A DNA stretch of 64,000 nt. It comes from Bryobacterales bacterium (GTDB lineage: Bacteria; Acidobacteriota; Terriglobia; Bryobacterales; Bryobacteraceae). The translations under genes and the position numbers were made by a program. Position 1 is the first letter of the stretch; each line of letters starts with the position of its first letter. The stretch covers positions 62,001 to 126,000 of the forward strand of contig JADLCT010000039.1 of NCBI GenBank assembly GCA_020847045.1, given 5' to 3'. Below the pieces are notes generated by a model, which searched no databases, was not told the DNA's origin, and saw nothing but the letters and a program-made list of their open reading frames with translations. Shown piece by piece: positions 25,615 through 34,445 of the stretch.

Positions 25615-26205
25615 ATGATAAAGGGCATGCCCTTCTTCCCGCACCCGCCCGAAGCGATCCCCCCTTCCTGCTGGCTCCTGGAGGAAGGTCTGCTCACCGG
25701 CATCGCGCCTGGCCGCACCGATCTCTTCTCCGACCCCATGGAGGACCGGCGCATCGACTCGGCCCCCACATTCCTCTTCCCCGCTCACGGTGATTTTCTC
25801 TTGCAGGCCAGGGTCACGGTCGATTTCGCCGCCACCTTCGACGCCGGAGTACTGCTGCTGTTTCAGGACTACGATCATTGGGCGAAACTGTGCTTTGAGT
25901 ACTCGCCGCAACAGAATCCGATGATCGTTTCCGTGGTCAACCGCGGCATTTCGGACGACTGCAATTCGGCTCTGCTCGAGGGTTCATCCGTCTATCTGCG
26001 CGTGGCCCGGCGCGGGCGCGGCTTCGCCTTTCATTATTCAAACGACGCCTCTTACTGGCACCTTGTGCGCGCCTTCGTGCTGCTCGACCTGCCCGTGCAG
26101 GCAGGCTTCCTCGTCCAGTCCCCCACCGGCGTTGGCTGCCGCGTCCGGTTCTCTGAAATCGCATACCGCCCCGAAACGCCCGGCGACATCCGCTCCGGCG
26201 AATAG
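25615..26205 (+). CDS. DUF1349-like concanavalin-fold protein
   Basis: 196 residues resembling DUF1349/YeaK-type proteins with a concanavalin-like beta sandwich. Matching features are FLLQARVTVDFAATFDAGVL, DYDHWAKLCFEYSP, VVNRGISDDCNS and HYSNDASYWHLVRAF. No leader is seen, so it should be cytosolic. Two ATGs are possible, 25615 and 25627. The role of the family is unknown; carbohydrate binding is often assumed. The frame runs open further upstream but overlaps the leader of the divergent oxidoreductase gene. Confidence 0.75.
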   Translation: MIKGMPFFPHPPEAIPPSCWLLEEGLLTGIAPGRTDLFSDPMEDRRIDSAPTFLFPAHGDFLLQARVTVDFAATFDAGVLLLFQDYDHWAKLCFEYSPQQNPMIVSVVNRGISDDCNSALLEGSSVYLRVARRGRGFAFHYSNDASYWHLVRAFVLLDLPVQAGFLVQSPTGVGCRVRFSEIAYRPETPGDIRSGE

Positions 26206-26222
26206 CTGGCCTTCCCCGCCGT

Positions 26223-26228
26223 TACAAT
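26223..26228 (+). promoter_or_regulatory. Candidate -10 element for proC (leaderless type)
   Basis: TACAAT ends six bases before the GTG start at 26235. A transcript from it would begin at or next to the start codon. Confidence 0.45.
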
Positions 26229-26234
26229 GAAACG

Positions 26235-27080
26235 GTGTCTGTCTCCCCCCGCTATGCCGTGCTTGGCGCCGGCAACATAGGCTCGGCCGTCATTGGCGGC
26301 ATGTTGAAGTCCGGCATCGCCGTTCCGGAACAGATCACCGCCACCGTGCGAAGCCGTGAGCACGCGGACGAACTGGCCGGACAACTCAACATCCGTGTCC
26401 TGCACGGCGGCAACCTGTCCGCCGTGGAAACGGCCGACGTGGTGATCCTTGCCGTGAAGCCGGCGGTGATGCCGAAGGTGCTGCAGGAAATCCGTTGGGC
26501 CCTGCGCGACGGACGCATCCTCATCTCCCTTGCCGCCGCTTTCCCGATTGCGCTCATCGAAGGGCTCACGGGGCGGCGCATGCCCGTCTTTCGCGCCATG
26601 CCGAACATTCCCTGCGTCGTCGGCGCCGGAGCCACCGGCATCGCCTGTAACGCTCTGGCCACCAGCGAACAGAAGCAGTTCGTGGAGCAGATCTTTTCCG
26701 CCATTGGCGTCACCTGTTTTGTTGAGGAGGACCTTCTGCACGCCGTCACGGCGCTGTCAGGCTCCGGCCCGGCCTACATATACATGGTGATTGAAGCGCT
26801 CATCGCCGGAGGGCTGAAACAGGGCCTCTCGCATGAGATCTCCACGCGCCTGGCGGAACAGACCGTGCTCGGCGCGGCCAAGCTCGTCAAGGATACGGGC
26901 CTGCATCCGGCCATCCTGCGCGACCAGGTCATCACGCCCGGCGGCGTAACCATCTCGGCCATCCATGAACTCGAATCGCATGGCCTGCGCTCCATGCTGA
27001 TTTCAGCCGTTGAGACCGCCACGGAGCATTCCCGCACGGTAACCAGCAAAATTGTCGAAAGAACCCAGATTTCCGAATGA
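26235..27080 (+). CDS. proC: Pyrroline-5-carboxylate reductase
   Basis: Last step of proline synthesis, NAD(P)H reduction of 1-pyrroline-5-carboxylate. 281 residues. Rossmann motif YAVLGAGNIGSAVIGGML, VVILAVKPAVMPKVL, the conserved FRAMPNIPCVVGAGATG, ALSGSGPAYIYMVIEAL, and the ProC signature VITPGGVTISAIHELE (the usual PGGTT is PGGVT here). GTG start. The stop overlaps the M3 peptidase start as ATGA. Confidence 0.96.
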   Translation: MSVSPRYAVLGAGNIGSAVIGGMLKSGIAVPEQITATVRSREHADELAGQLNIRVLHGGNLSAVETADVVILAVKPAVMPKVLQEIRWALRDGRILISLAAAFPIALIEGLTGRRMPVFRAMPNIPCVVGAGATGIACNALATSEQKQFVEQIFSAIGVTCFVEEDLLHAVTALSGSGPAYIYMVIEALIAGGLKQGLSHEISTRLAEQTVLGAAKLVKDTGLHPAILRDQVITPGGVTISAIHELESHGLRSMLISAVETATEHSRTVTSKIVERTQISE

Positions 27081-29116
27081 GTGAAACGAACCCTCTGCTC
27101 GATCTCCCCTTTCTGATTCCCTTCGCCGCCATCGAGGCCCGTCACGTCGAACCCGCGATAAAGGCGTTGCTGGAGCGAGCCAGCGCGCGTTTGGAGGCCA
27201 TCGCAACGGTAAAGGGCAGCCGCTGCTGGGAGAACACGATGGCCGTCCTGGACACCATGAGCGAACCTCTCGACGTGGCCTTCGGCGTGGTCCGCCACCT
27301 GGAGGCCGCGGCCACCTCGTCCGAACTGCGCGAGGCCTTTTCCAAGGTGGAACCACTCGTCATGGCCTTCTACGCCCGCATCCCTCTGCATGAGGGCTTG
27401 TGGAACGCCGTGCAGGCATACGCCGCCACGGACGAAGCCAAATCGCTGACTGGCGTACGGAAGCGGTTTCTCGACAAGACCATCCAGAATTTCCTCCGCA
27501 ACGGCGCCGGTCTCGATGCCGCGGGCAAACAGGCCCTGGAAGCGATCGACGTCGAACTGGCTGAGGTCACCACGAAATTTTCACAAAATGTTCTGGACGC
27601 CACCAATGAGTTCGAGCACGTCATCACCAGGGAAACTATGTTGCGGGGACTCCCCCCCAGCGCCGTCGAAGCGGCCCGCGAATCGGCCAAAGCCAAGGGG
27701 CTCGACGGCTGGCGGTTCACCCTGCAGGCGCCCAGCTACACGCCGGTGCTGACTTATCTCGACCACGCCCCAACGCGCGAGAAGTTCTACCGCGCTTACA
27801 TGAGCCGCGCCACCTCGGGCGATCGCGATAACCGCGCGCTGATTCCGCGCATTCTCGAACTACGCGAGAAGAAGGCCCACATGTTGGGCTTCGCGGACTT
27901 CTCCGACCTCGTGCTGGAAGACCGCATGGCCGGACGCGGGCAGCGCGCCTGGGAGTTTCTGCTCGATTTGAAAACCAAGACCGGCCCCTTCTTCGCACGC
28001 GAGAACGAACAGCTCACGGCGTTCCGCCGCGAATTGGAAGGCTCCGGCGCGCCCGCACTGCAACCGTGGGATGTCCCCTATTATGCGGAAAAGCTGCGCC
28101 AGGCCCGTTTCGATTTCGATGAGGAGGAGCTCCGGCCGTACTTTCCCATGGAGCGCGTGCTGGAGGGCATGTACGAACTGGTGCACCGGCTGTATGGCGT
28201 GCGTGTGGAGCGCGACACATCGGTCACCGGTTGGGACCCCGCGGTCCTCTACTACCGCCTGGTGGACGCCGACGGAACTTTCCTTGGCGGCTTTTACGCC
28301 GACTGGTATCCGCGTGAGAACAAGCGTGGCGGCGCCTGGATGGATGCCTTCCGCACCGGAGGCCCCACACCAGCCGGCTTTGCACCCCATCTCGGTTTGA
28401 TGTGCGGCAACATGAATCCGCCGGTGGGCGGCAAACCGGCCCTGCTCACGCACCGCGACGTGGAAACCGTGTTCCATGAGTTCGGCCACCTGCTTCACCA
28501 CCTGCTCAGCAAGGTGGAATTACGCAGCCTCGCGGGCACCAACGTCGCCTGGGACTTCGTCGAGTTGCCCTCGCAGATCATGGAAAACTGGTGCTGGGAA
28601 CGTGAGGCGCTCGACCTGTTCGCCCGCCACTACGAAACCGGCTCGGCGCTGCCCGGCGAGCTCTTTCGCAAAATGAATGCCGCGCGCACCTTCCGCGCCG
28701 CCAACGCGCAGATGCGCCAGTTGAGCTTCGGCGTCACCGACCTCGCCCTGCACCGCGACTACGATCCCGCGCGCGACGGCGGCGTGATTGCCTACTCGAA
28801 GGCCATCCTGCAACAGTATTCCGCCACGCCGCTGCCGGAAGACCACGCCATGATCGCCGGCTTCACCCATCTGTTCGCCAATCCCGTGGGCTATGCGGCC
28901 GCCTATTACTCGTACAAGTGGGCCGAGGTGCTCGACGCCGACGCCTTCTCGCTGTTCAGGGACAGCGGCGTTTTCTCGCGCGAGGCCGGCATGCGGTTCC
29001 GCAGCCGCATTCTTGAACTAGGCGACTCCGAGGACCCGGCCGGGTTGTTCCGTTCGCTCATGGGACGCGAACCCGATCCAGCCGCGCTTCTGGCGCGGGC
29101 CGGACTGGTGGCCTAG
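27077..29116 (+). CDS. M3-family oligopeptidase (oligopeptidase A / PrlC-like)
   Basis: 679-residue cytosolic zinc metallopeptidase that degrades short peptides. The zinc motif FHEFGHLLHHLL lies near residue 467, with the third ligand glutamate in SQIMENWCWE. The C-terminal GFTHLFANPVGYAAAYYSYKWAEVLDADAFSLF is characteristic of PrlC/Dcp-type members. The N-terminal helical lobe is complete. The ATG is inside the proC stop, so the two genes are coupled, perhaps linking peptide turnover and proline supply. Confidence 0.95.
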   Translation: MSETNPLLDLPFLIPFAAIEARHVEPAIKALLERASARLEAIATVKGSRCWENTMAVLDTMSEPLDVAFGVVRHLEAAATSSELREAFSKVEPLVMAFYARIPLHEGLWNAVQAYAATDEAKSLTGVRKRFLDKTIQNFLRNGAGLDAAGKQALEAIDVELAEVTTKFSQNVLDATNEFEHVITRETMLRGLPPSAVEAARESAKAKGLDGWRFTLQAPSYTPVLTYLDHAPTREKFYRAYMSRATSGDRDNRALIPRILELREKKAHMLGFADFSDLVLEDRMAGRGQRAWEFLLDLKTKTGPFFARENEQLTAFRRELEGSGAPALQPWDVPYYAEKLRQARFDFDEEELRPYFPMERVLEGMYELVHRLYGVRVERDTSVTGWDPAVLYYRLVDADGTFLGGFYADWYPRENKRGGAWMDAFRTGGPTPAGFAPHLGLMCGNMNPPVGGKPALLTHRDVETVFHEFGHLLHHLLSKVELRSLAGTNVAWDFVELPSQIMENWCWEREALDLFARHYETGSALPGELFRKMNAARTFRAANAQMRQLSFGVTDLALHRDYDPARDGGVIAYSKAILQQYSATPLPEDHAMIAGFTHLFANPVGYAAAYYSYKWAEVLDADAFSLFRDSGVFSREAGMRFRSRILELGDSEDPAGLFRSLMGREPDPAALLARAGLVA

Positions 29117-29124
29117 CGCGCGGC

Positions 29125-29871
29125 TTAGTGCAGGTAGAGGCCGCCGTCCACGTTCAACGTCTGGCCGGTCATGCCGTCGCTGAGCGGGCTGGAAAGGAAC
29201 AGGCACGCGGCGGCCACGTCGTACGGCATGATGCGCCGGTCCAAGCACTGCTGTGCCTGAATGGCGGCGATTTCCGCGGGTACCGCGTGAATGTCCTCGC
29301 CCTCGGTTTTGATCGCTCCCGGCGTCACGGCGTTGATGTGGATGTTATGCCGTCCCATTTCCCTCGCGAGCGACCGCGTGAAGCCCAGCACCGCGCCCTT
29401 CGACGTCACATAGTGCACCAGCTTCTCCACGCCGATCCAGAGCGTCACCGAGCTGATGTTCACGATCTTGCCGGAGCCGCGCGCGATCATGTGGGGTAGA
29501 ACAAGCTGGCAGGTGTGCATCAGGCTCTTCACGTTCACCTCCTGCATCCTGTCCCAGTCGGCTTCCGAGGTCTCCAGGAAAACGCGGCGCGGGTAGATGC
29601 CGGCGTTGTTGATGAGCGAATCGATACGCCCATGGCGCTTCATGGCCGCCTCCACCGCCGCGGCGCAATCGCCGCGATGGGAAACATCGCACTTCATCGC
29701 GTGCGCCTCGCCTCCGGCAGCCCGGATTTGAGCCGCCTTTACCTCCGCCCCGGCGGCGTCGATATCCAACAGATAGACGGCCGCGCCGTTCCGGGCGAAC
29801 AGTTCGGCGATGCCGGCTCCAATTCCTAAGGCGGCGCCGGTGACAAGGGAAACATGGCCTTCAGTCAACAT
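29125..29871 (-). CDS. SDR-family oxidoreductase
   Basis: 248-residue classical short-chain dehydrogenase. NAD(P)-binding TGAALGIGAGIAELF, NNAG in LINNAGIYPRR, catalytic serine in VNISSVTLW, and the YVTSK active-site pair (Tyr, Lys). PG motif in INAVTPGAIKTEGEDI. Such enzymes reduce ketones or oxidise alcohols of sugars, lipids or cofactors; the substrate is not deducible. TATTCT (29883-29878) ends six bases before the ATG. It is convergent with the M3 gene. Confidence 0.92.
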   Translation of the reverse strand: MLTEGHVSLVTGAALGIGAGIAELFARNGAAVYLLDIDAAGAEVKAAQIRAAGGEAHAMKCDVSHRGDCAAAVEAAMKRHGRIDSLINNAGIYPRRVFLETSEADWDRMQEVNVKSLMHTCQLVLPHMIARGSGKIVNISSVTLWIGVEKLVHYVTSKGAVLGFTRSLAREMGRHNIHINAVTPGAIKTEGEDIHAVPAEIAAIQAQQCLDRRIMPYDVAAACLFLSSPLSDGMTGQTLNVDGGLYLH

Positions 29872-29877
29872 AGGGTG

Positions 29878-29883
29878 AGAATA
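29878..29883 (-). promoter_or_regulatory. Candidate -10 element for the SDR gene (leaderless type)
   Basis: TATTCT on the minus strand, six bases before the ATG at 29871; no Shine-Dalgarno sequence is seen. Confidence 0.45.
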
Positions 29884-29962
29884 TCAGGACGGGGCGGGTT
29901 TCCGGCGGCGGAGGAGGAAACAGAATGGCCTCCAGCGCGGATCCGCTAAGATAGCAGGTATC

Positions 29963-30928
29963 ATGCACGAGCGGCAATTTGTGGAAGCGTCCGTTTCCAC
30001 GGCCCGTCTGGGGGAGTTGGAAGCCGCCATCGAGCAGTACGTCAAAGGGAAGTCCAGCCTGGTGCGGCTGTCGATCGTGTGCCTTCTCGCGCGAGGGCAT
30101 CTGCTGCTGGAAGACGTGCCCGGCGTTGGCAAAACCACTCTCGCCCAATCACTAGCGCGCTCGGTGGGAGGCAGTTTTCACCGTCTCCAGTTCACCGCCG
30201 ACATGTTGCCCGGCGATGTCATCGGCGTCACCATTTATTCGGCCCAAACCGGGCAGTTCGAATTCAAGCCAGGCCCCGTTTTCACGAATTTCCTGCTGGC
30301 CGACGAGATCAACCGCACGACGCCGAAGACGCAAAGCGCGTTGCTGGAAGCCATGAACGAGTGGCAGGTGACCGTCGATGGCCGCTCGCACAAGCTGGAA
30401 CCACCGTTCATGGTAATCGCCACGCAGAACCCGGTGGAACATCACGGCACCTACCCGTTACCCGAATCGCAGCTTGACCGGTTCCTGCTGCGGCTGCACA
30501 TCGGCTATCCCGGCGCGGCCAGCGAGCGCGAGATCGTACGCGGCCTTCCCTCGCCCGAGGGCCAGAATCAGCCGGTTATCATGAGCGTCGACGAGGTTCT
30601 CCACCTCCAGGCCGCAGCCAGCGCTGTCCGTGTGGACGACGCGATTGTGGACTACATGCTGGCCATCGTCGAGCGAACGCGCCAGCGCGAAGCGCTCACG
30701 CTTGGCGTAAGCCCCCGCGGCGCGCAGGCTCTGTACCGCGCCACGCAGGCTCTGGCCCTGGTGGAAGGCCGCGACTATGCCATCCCGGACGACGTGAAGC
30801 GCCTCGTGCTTCCCGCCTTCTCTCACCGCCTTGTGGTGAACACCCGCTACGCGCCGGTACAGCGCGCCTCGGTGGCCGCATCGAGGATACTGGAAGAGAT
30901 CCTCACGGAAGTAGACGTCCCTCTCTAA
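29963..30928 (+). CDS. MoxR-family AAA+ ATPase
   Basis: 321 residues. Walker A GVPGVGKTTLAQSLARS, Walker B FLLADEINRTTPKTQSALLEAM, sensor 1 IATQNPVEHHGTYPLPESQLDRF, sensor 2 region GVSPRGAQALYRATQAL. MoxR ATPases act as chaperones that help metal insertion or assembly of periplasmic and membrane complexes, normally next to DUF58 and VWA-domain genes. Neither partner is visible here; a YchF-type GTPase follows four bases later. TAAGAT (29947-29952) ends ten bases before the ATG. Confidence 0.93.
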   Translation: MHERQFVEASVSTARLGELEAAIEQYVKGKSSLVRLSIVCLLARGHLLLEDVPGVGKTTLAQSLARSVGGSFHRLQFTADMLPGDVIGVTIYSAQTGQFEFKPGPVFTNFLLADEINRTTPKTQSALLEAMNEWQVTVDGRSHKLEPPFMVIATQNPVEHHGTYPLPESQLDRFLLRLHIGYPGAASEREIVRGLPSPEGQNQPVIMSVDEVLHLQAAASAVRVDDAIVDYMLAIVERTRQREALTLGVSPRGAQALYRATQALALVEGRDYAIPDDVKRLVLPAFSHRLVVNTRYAPVQRASVAASRILEEILTEVDVPL

Positions 30929-30931
30929 AGA

Positions 30932-32005
30932 ATGAAGACCGCAATCATCGGCCTGCCCATGGCGGGCAAGACTAGCCTATTTACGATTCTGACCGGCGTG
31001 AATGAAGCCTCGCGCGTGGGCTCGCTCGAAGCGCGCATCGGCGTGGCAAAGGTGCCGGACCAGCGCCTGGATGCCCTAGCCAAGGTGTTCGAGCCGCCCA
31101 AGATCACCCACGCGACCGTCGAGTATCTCGACTTTCCCGCCATCTCCAAAGAGGCTCTGCGCGAGCCCAGCTACCTGGCCAGCCTCCGCATGGTGGACGC
31201 CTTCGCCCATGTGCTCCGCACCTTCGACGATCCAACGGTGCCGCACGAGAAGGGCTCCGTCGACGCCGCGCGCGACTTGGAGGACGTGGAAACCGAACTG
31301 ATCCTCTCCGACCTCGTCGTTGTGGAAAAGCGCATGGAGCGCCTGGATAAGGATCGCAAGAAGATCAAGAGTCCCGAGCTCGACCAGGAGTTCGCCCTTC
31401 TGGAAAAGTGCAAGGCGATGCTTGAGGAGAACCAGCCTCTGCGACAGATGGAGTTGGACGCCGATGACGAGAAGCGCATCCGCGGTTTCCAGTTCCTCTC
31501 CCGCAAACCCGTTCTGTGCGTGCTCAACGTTGGGGAGGACGACGCGCCGCGCCTTCACGAGGTGGAAAGCGAGTTTCGCGCGAACACGCTCGACGGACGG
31601 GCGCAGATGGAAGCCACAGCCGTCTGCGGCAAAGTGGAGGCCGAACTTTCTGAACTCGACGCCGCGGCCGCCGCCGAGTTCATGGCCACCTACGGCATTC
31701 AGGAGTCCGGTTTGCACCGCATCATCACCTCCACCTACACGCTACTCGGATTGATGAGCTTCCTGACAGCCGGAGAAACCGAGGTGCGCGCCTGGACCAT
31801 TCCGACCCAGTCAAAGGCCGTGCACGCCGCTGGCGCCATCCATTCCGACTTCGAGAAGAAGTTCATTCGCGCCGAGGTGGTGAACTGGAAGGACCTGGTG
31901 GATGCGGGCGGCTACGCCGGACTGCGCGGGGGCAACCTGTTGCGGCTGGAGGGCAAGGAATACATAGTGAAGGATGGAGATGTCCTGGTCATTCGCCATA
32001 GCTAG
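30932..32005 (+). CDS. YchF/OBG-type GTPase with TGS domain
   Basis: 357 residues. G1 motif IIGLPMAGKTSLF (canonical YchF reads GLPNVGKS), followed by a coiled-coil region (ILSDLVVVEKRMERLDKDRK) and a C-terminal TGS-type domain (EVRAWTIPTQSKAVHAAGAIHSDFEKKFIRAEV, ending DGDVLVIR). Length matches YchF. This family hydrolyses ATP or GTP and associates with ribosomes. The G1 loop substitutions suggest a divergent subgroup. It is co-transcribed with the MoxR gene. Confidence 0.88.
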   Translation: MKTAIIGLPMAGKTSLFTILTGVNEASRVGSLEARIGVAKVPDQRLDALAKVFEPPKITHATVEYLDFPAISKEALREPSYLASLRMVDAFAHVLRTFDDPTVPHEKGSVDAARDLEDVETELILSDLVVVEKRMERLDKDRKKIKSPELDQEFALLEKCKAMLEENQPLRQMELDADDEKRIRGFQFLSRKPVLCVLNVGEDDAPRLHEVESEFRANTLDGRAQMEATAVCGKVEAELSELDAAAAAEFMATYGIQESGLHRIITSTYTLLGLMSFLTAGETEVRAWTIPTQSKAVHAAGAIHSDFEKKFIRAEVVNWKDLVDAGGYAGLRGGNLLRLEGKEYIVKDGDVLVIRHS

Positions 32006-32522
32006 AGCCGCCATCGGCGTGATGGCGTTCGCCATGCTGCTTCCGGCGCAGAAAGCTCCGAAGCTCGGCAAGCCTCAACGCCACGGCATCGGCCTCGTCT
32101 ATGCTGTTCCCAAGGACTGGAAGGTGGAATCGGGCGCAGAGGCGATCCTGTTTCTGCCGCCGGGCATCACCATCGACCCCGAACGCGAAGACAATCCCGA
32201 AGTGATTCTCGCGGAGCTTCCCGAAGGCTTGAGCGGACCCGAAGACCCCGCCATACCGGATGCCCTGAAATCTCGCTATGCCGCCGAGGACGCGGAGCCT
32301 TTGCGTGAACCGCTGAAGGAGATCTTCTCCACGCCCGGGAAGCCAGGCGCGATCTACACGCTCGACTTTCGCAAGAGGAGCAAGAACGTCCGCGTGCGTG
32401 TTTTTTATGTGCAATCGAAGGGCAAGCTGCTCTCGTTGACCGCAACCGGAGAAACCGCGCGGCTCACATCCCGCGAGTCCGCCCTTCGCGCGATTGCCGC
32501 CAGTCTTGACTACGCGCCGTAG
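31980..32522 (+). CDS. Exported protein of unknown function
   Basis: 180 residues with signal peptide ARAAIGVMAFAMLLPAQ, then a soluble domain (GIGLVYAVPKDWKVES, AILFLPPGITID, IYTLDFRKRSKNVRVRVFYV, and ending IAASLDYAP). The strand pattern is reminiscent of small lipoprotein-like PsbP/DUF1795-type domains, but I cannot assign it. The gene starts inside the ychF-like gene: the ATG at 31980 is preferred, with AAGG six bases upstream, over ATG 31974. Confidence 0.7.
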   Translation: MSWSFAIARAAIGVMAFAMLLPAQKAPKLGKPQRHGIGLVYAVPKDWKVESGAEAILFLPPGITIDPEREDNPEVILAELPEGLSGPEDPAIPDALKSRYAAEDAEPLREPLKEIFSTPGKPGAIYTLDFRKRSKNVRVRVFYVQSKGKLLSLTATGETARLTSRESALRAIAASLDYAP

Positions 32523-32542
32523 CCGTTCGCCTCGCCTCGCGC

Positions 32543-33523
32543 CTATTCGCGCGGCGGCGGCGGTTGCCCGGTCACCAGCATGCGCATGGCCAGCCGGATG
32601 CCGGCGGTGCACTCTCCGAGAAACCTGTGGTAGCGCAGCGGATTGTAATAGAATCCCATGGCCATGGCGAACAGGTAGGTGGCCACGCTGGGTTTCGAAT
32701 GCACATAAAAGCCATCGTTGCCGTCGCGCAAGAACGCCGCATAGCCGTACACCCAGTTCAGCGGCACATAGCCGCGGTGCTTCTTCAGAATGCCCACCAC
32801 TTCCTGAAAGGTGATCCGCCGCTTCGACAGCGTCTTGTTATCGGCCCACATGCGCGAGTTCGCCATCACGCGGTCGATTTTCCAAAGCGGATGCCGGGCG
32901 CTGATCTTCAACCACAAGTCGTAGTCCAGCGTCAGGTGAAGCTTCGTGTCGAGCATCCCCGCTTCGCCAAACGCCCCGGCGCGCAAGAACGCGGCCGGCT
33001 GGCAGATATGGCAGAGTGTCCCCAGACGCTCGTACTCATACGGGTCCACTGGGTACCGGCGGATGGGCGTGTTGTCCTCCGCCGTGTAGAAAGCGTCGCC
33101 ATACACAACCGCCGCTTCCGGATGCGCGCGAAACGCCTCGACGGCGCTCGAAACGGCGCCGGGGAAGTAGGTGTCATCCGAGTTGAGAAAGGTGAAGATT
33201 TCGCCGTGTGAGCGAAGGAATCCCTTGTTCACCGCGTCGGACTGTCCGCCGTCGCGCTCGCTGATCCAGGTAAACCGGCCCGGATAGCGCCGTTCATACT
33301 CCCGCAGAATGTCCACGGTGTTGTCCGTGGAGCCACCATCCATCACGATGTATTCGATGTTGGGATAGTCCTGCGTCAATACGGAATCCATCGTTTCGGA
33401 GAGAAACCGGCCCATGTTGAAGGTCGGAGTCACGATGGAAACCAGGGGCTGGCTGCTGAGTTGCGGCTGTTCGGTGGCGGTCACGGTTGGCTGGGTGATC
33501 CGGTTCGCCAGGAGAAGTCCCAT
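32543..33523 (-). CDS. GT2 family glycosyltransferase
   Basis: 326-residue inverting GT-A transferase. VSIVTPTFNMGRFLSETMDS, YIVMDGGSTDNTVDIL, and DXD-like FLNSDDTYFPG, then LTLDYDLWLKIS, a common acceptor-site motif of bacterial polysaccharide transferases. It has no transmembrane helix of its own. The start overlaps the upstream gene by 43 bases. It probably adds a sugar to an envelope glycan. Confidence 0.9.
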   Translation of the reverse strand: MGLLLANRITQPTVTATEQPQLSSQPLVSIVTPTFNMGRFLSETMDSVLTQDYPNIEYIVMDGGSTDNTVDILREYERRYPGRFTWISERDGGQSDAVNKGFLRSHGEIFTFLNSDDTYFPGAVSSAVEAFRAHPEAAVVYGDAFYTAEDNTPIRRYPVDPYEYERLGTLCHICQPAAFLRAGAFGEAGMLDTKLHLTLDYDLWLKISARHPLWKIDRVMANSRMWADNKTLSKRRITFQEVVGILKKHRGYVPLNWVYGYAAFLRDGNDGFYVHSKPSVATYLFAMAMGFYYNPLRYHRFLGECTAGIRLAMRMLVTGQPPPPRE

Positions 33524-34269
33524 ACCCGGGTGTTCCCCTTGCCCTCGGTGTACTCGATGACGGCGTACTCGCCGGGCTCGAGAGCCTGCTGCGGCCAGAT
33601 CTTATATAGATTGTCGCCGAACTGCTGCCGGAAAATCTCGATCGCCTCGTGCTCGGTCACCAGTTCGTCGCTTACCGGAATCTTCTGCCAGGTCTGCGCC
33701 ACCCGCACACCTTTCTTGGGTTCCAGGCGGATGATGGTGAACCGCTCCTCGCGCTCCAGCCGGAAGTAGAACTCAGGCCTGTCCGTATCCACCACGTTCG
33801 GCGAGTGGGCGCCATCCAGTTCGAGATACGACTTTCCGGCCACCATGGGAATGGGCGAAAGGCGCTTCAGCACGGACCGTTTCTTATCGGTTCGCAGCGA
33901 GGTCTCCGCCGCGGGAATCACGGCCAGTTCCGCACCGCGCAGATAGTACACGCCAGGCTCTTGCGGCACGCGCGCCGCCTCCCGCCGCTGTTCGCGCTCG
34001 GCCTTTTCCTCCGCCGCCAAGGCCGCGGCATCCTCCTTGAGCGACGCCGCCCGCTCAGCGCGTTCCGCCTCGGTCTTCTTCAGGTCTGCGAGTTCCACCG
34101 GGATCTCCTCCCAGTCGCCCCGCTCGGTGCTGTAGTAGCGCACGCGGCCGCCGTTCACGGCATACTCACGCACCGAATGATAGCTGCCGTCCTTGAGGAA
34201 CAAACGGAAGGATTGGGCCGCCAGCGAGACGGCGAAGGCGAGCATGCACACCACAGCCCGGCGCCACAT
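33481..34269 (-). CDS. Exported protein with charged helical region, unknown function
   Basis: 262 residues. Signal peptide WRRAVVCMLAFAVSLAAQS, then a short beta domain (RLFLKDGSYHSVREYAVNG, VRYYSTERGDWEEIPV), a highly charged Ala/Glu/Arg helix (about residues 65-105), and a C-terminal beta-rich domain. The opening domain looks like the Acidobacteriota repeat unit often found before Glu/Ala-rich helices in exported proteins of unknown role. The frame opens further upstream, but the ATG at 34269 gives the leader and lies six bases after TACACT. Confidence 0.75.
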   Translation of the reverse strand: MWRRAVVCMLAFAVSLAAQSFRLFLKDGSYHSVREYAVNGGRVRYYSTERGDWEEIPVELADLKKTEAERAERAASLKEDAAALAAEEKAEREQRREAARVPQEPGVYYLRGAELAVIPAAETSLRTDKKRSVLKRLSPIPMVAGKSYLELDGAHSPNVVDTDRPEFYFRLEREERFTIIRLEPKKGVRVAQTWQKIPVSDELVTEHEAIEIFRQQFGDNLYKIWPQQALEPGEYAVIEYTEGKGNTRVWDFSWRTGSPSQP

Positions 34270-34275
34270 GCCTTC

Positions 34276-34281
34276 AGTGTA
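34276..34281 (-). promoter_or_regulatory. Candidate -10 element for the exported-protein gene (leaderless type)
   Basis: Minus-strand TACACT ends six bases before the ATG at 34269, the same distance as at 26235, 29871 and 45395. Confidence 0.4.
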
Positions 34282-34366
34282 CCGGCGGCGGCGCGCGCGG
34301 GAAAGCGGGTTCCCATTTGCCCGGCGCCGCGATGGCATGGTAGCGTCGGACAATAGGCGATTTTGC

Positions 34367-34442
34367 GGGCGCGTAGCTCAGAGGATAGAGCATCTGCCTT
34401 CTAAGCAGAGGGTCGCAGGTTCGATTCCTGCCGCGCCTGCCA
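34367..34442 (+). tRNA. tRNA-Arg (anticodon UCU)
   Basis: 76-base cloverleaf with encoded CCA. Acceptor GGGCGCG pairs with CGCGCCT, with a G-U wobble at 1-72. D arm GCTC...GAGC; anticodon stem TCTGC/GCAGA with loop CTTCTAA, giving anticodon TCT. T arm GCAGG-TTCGATT-CCTGC. It lies three bases from the end of the convergent cytochrome gene. Confidence 0.97.
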
Positions 34443-34445
34443 CGT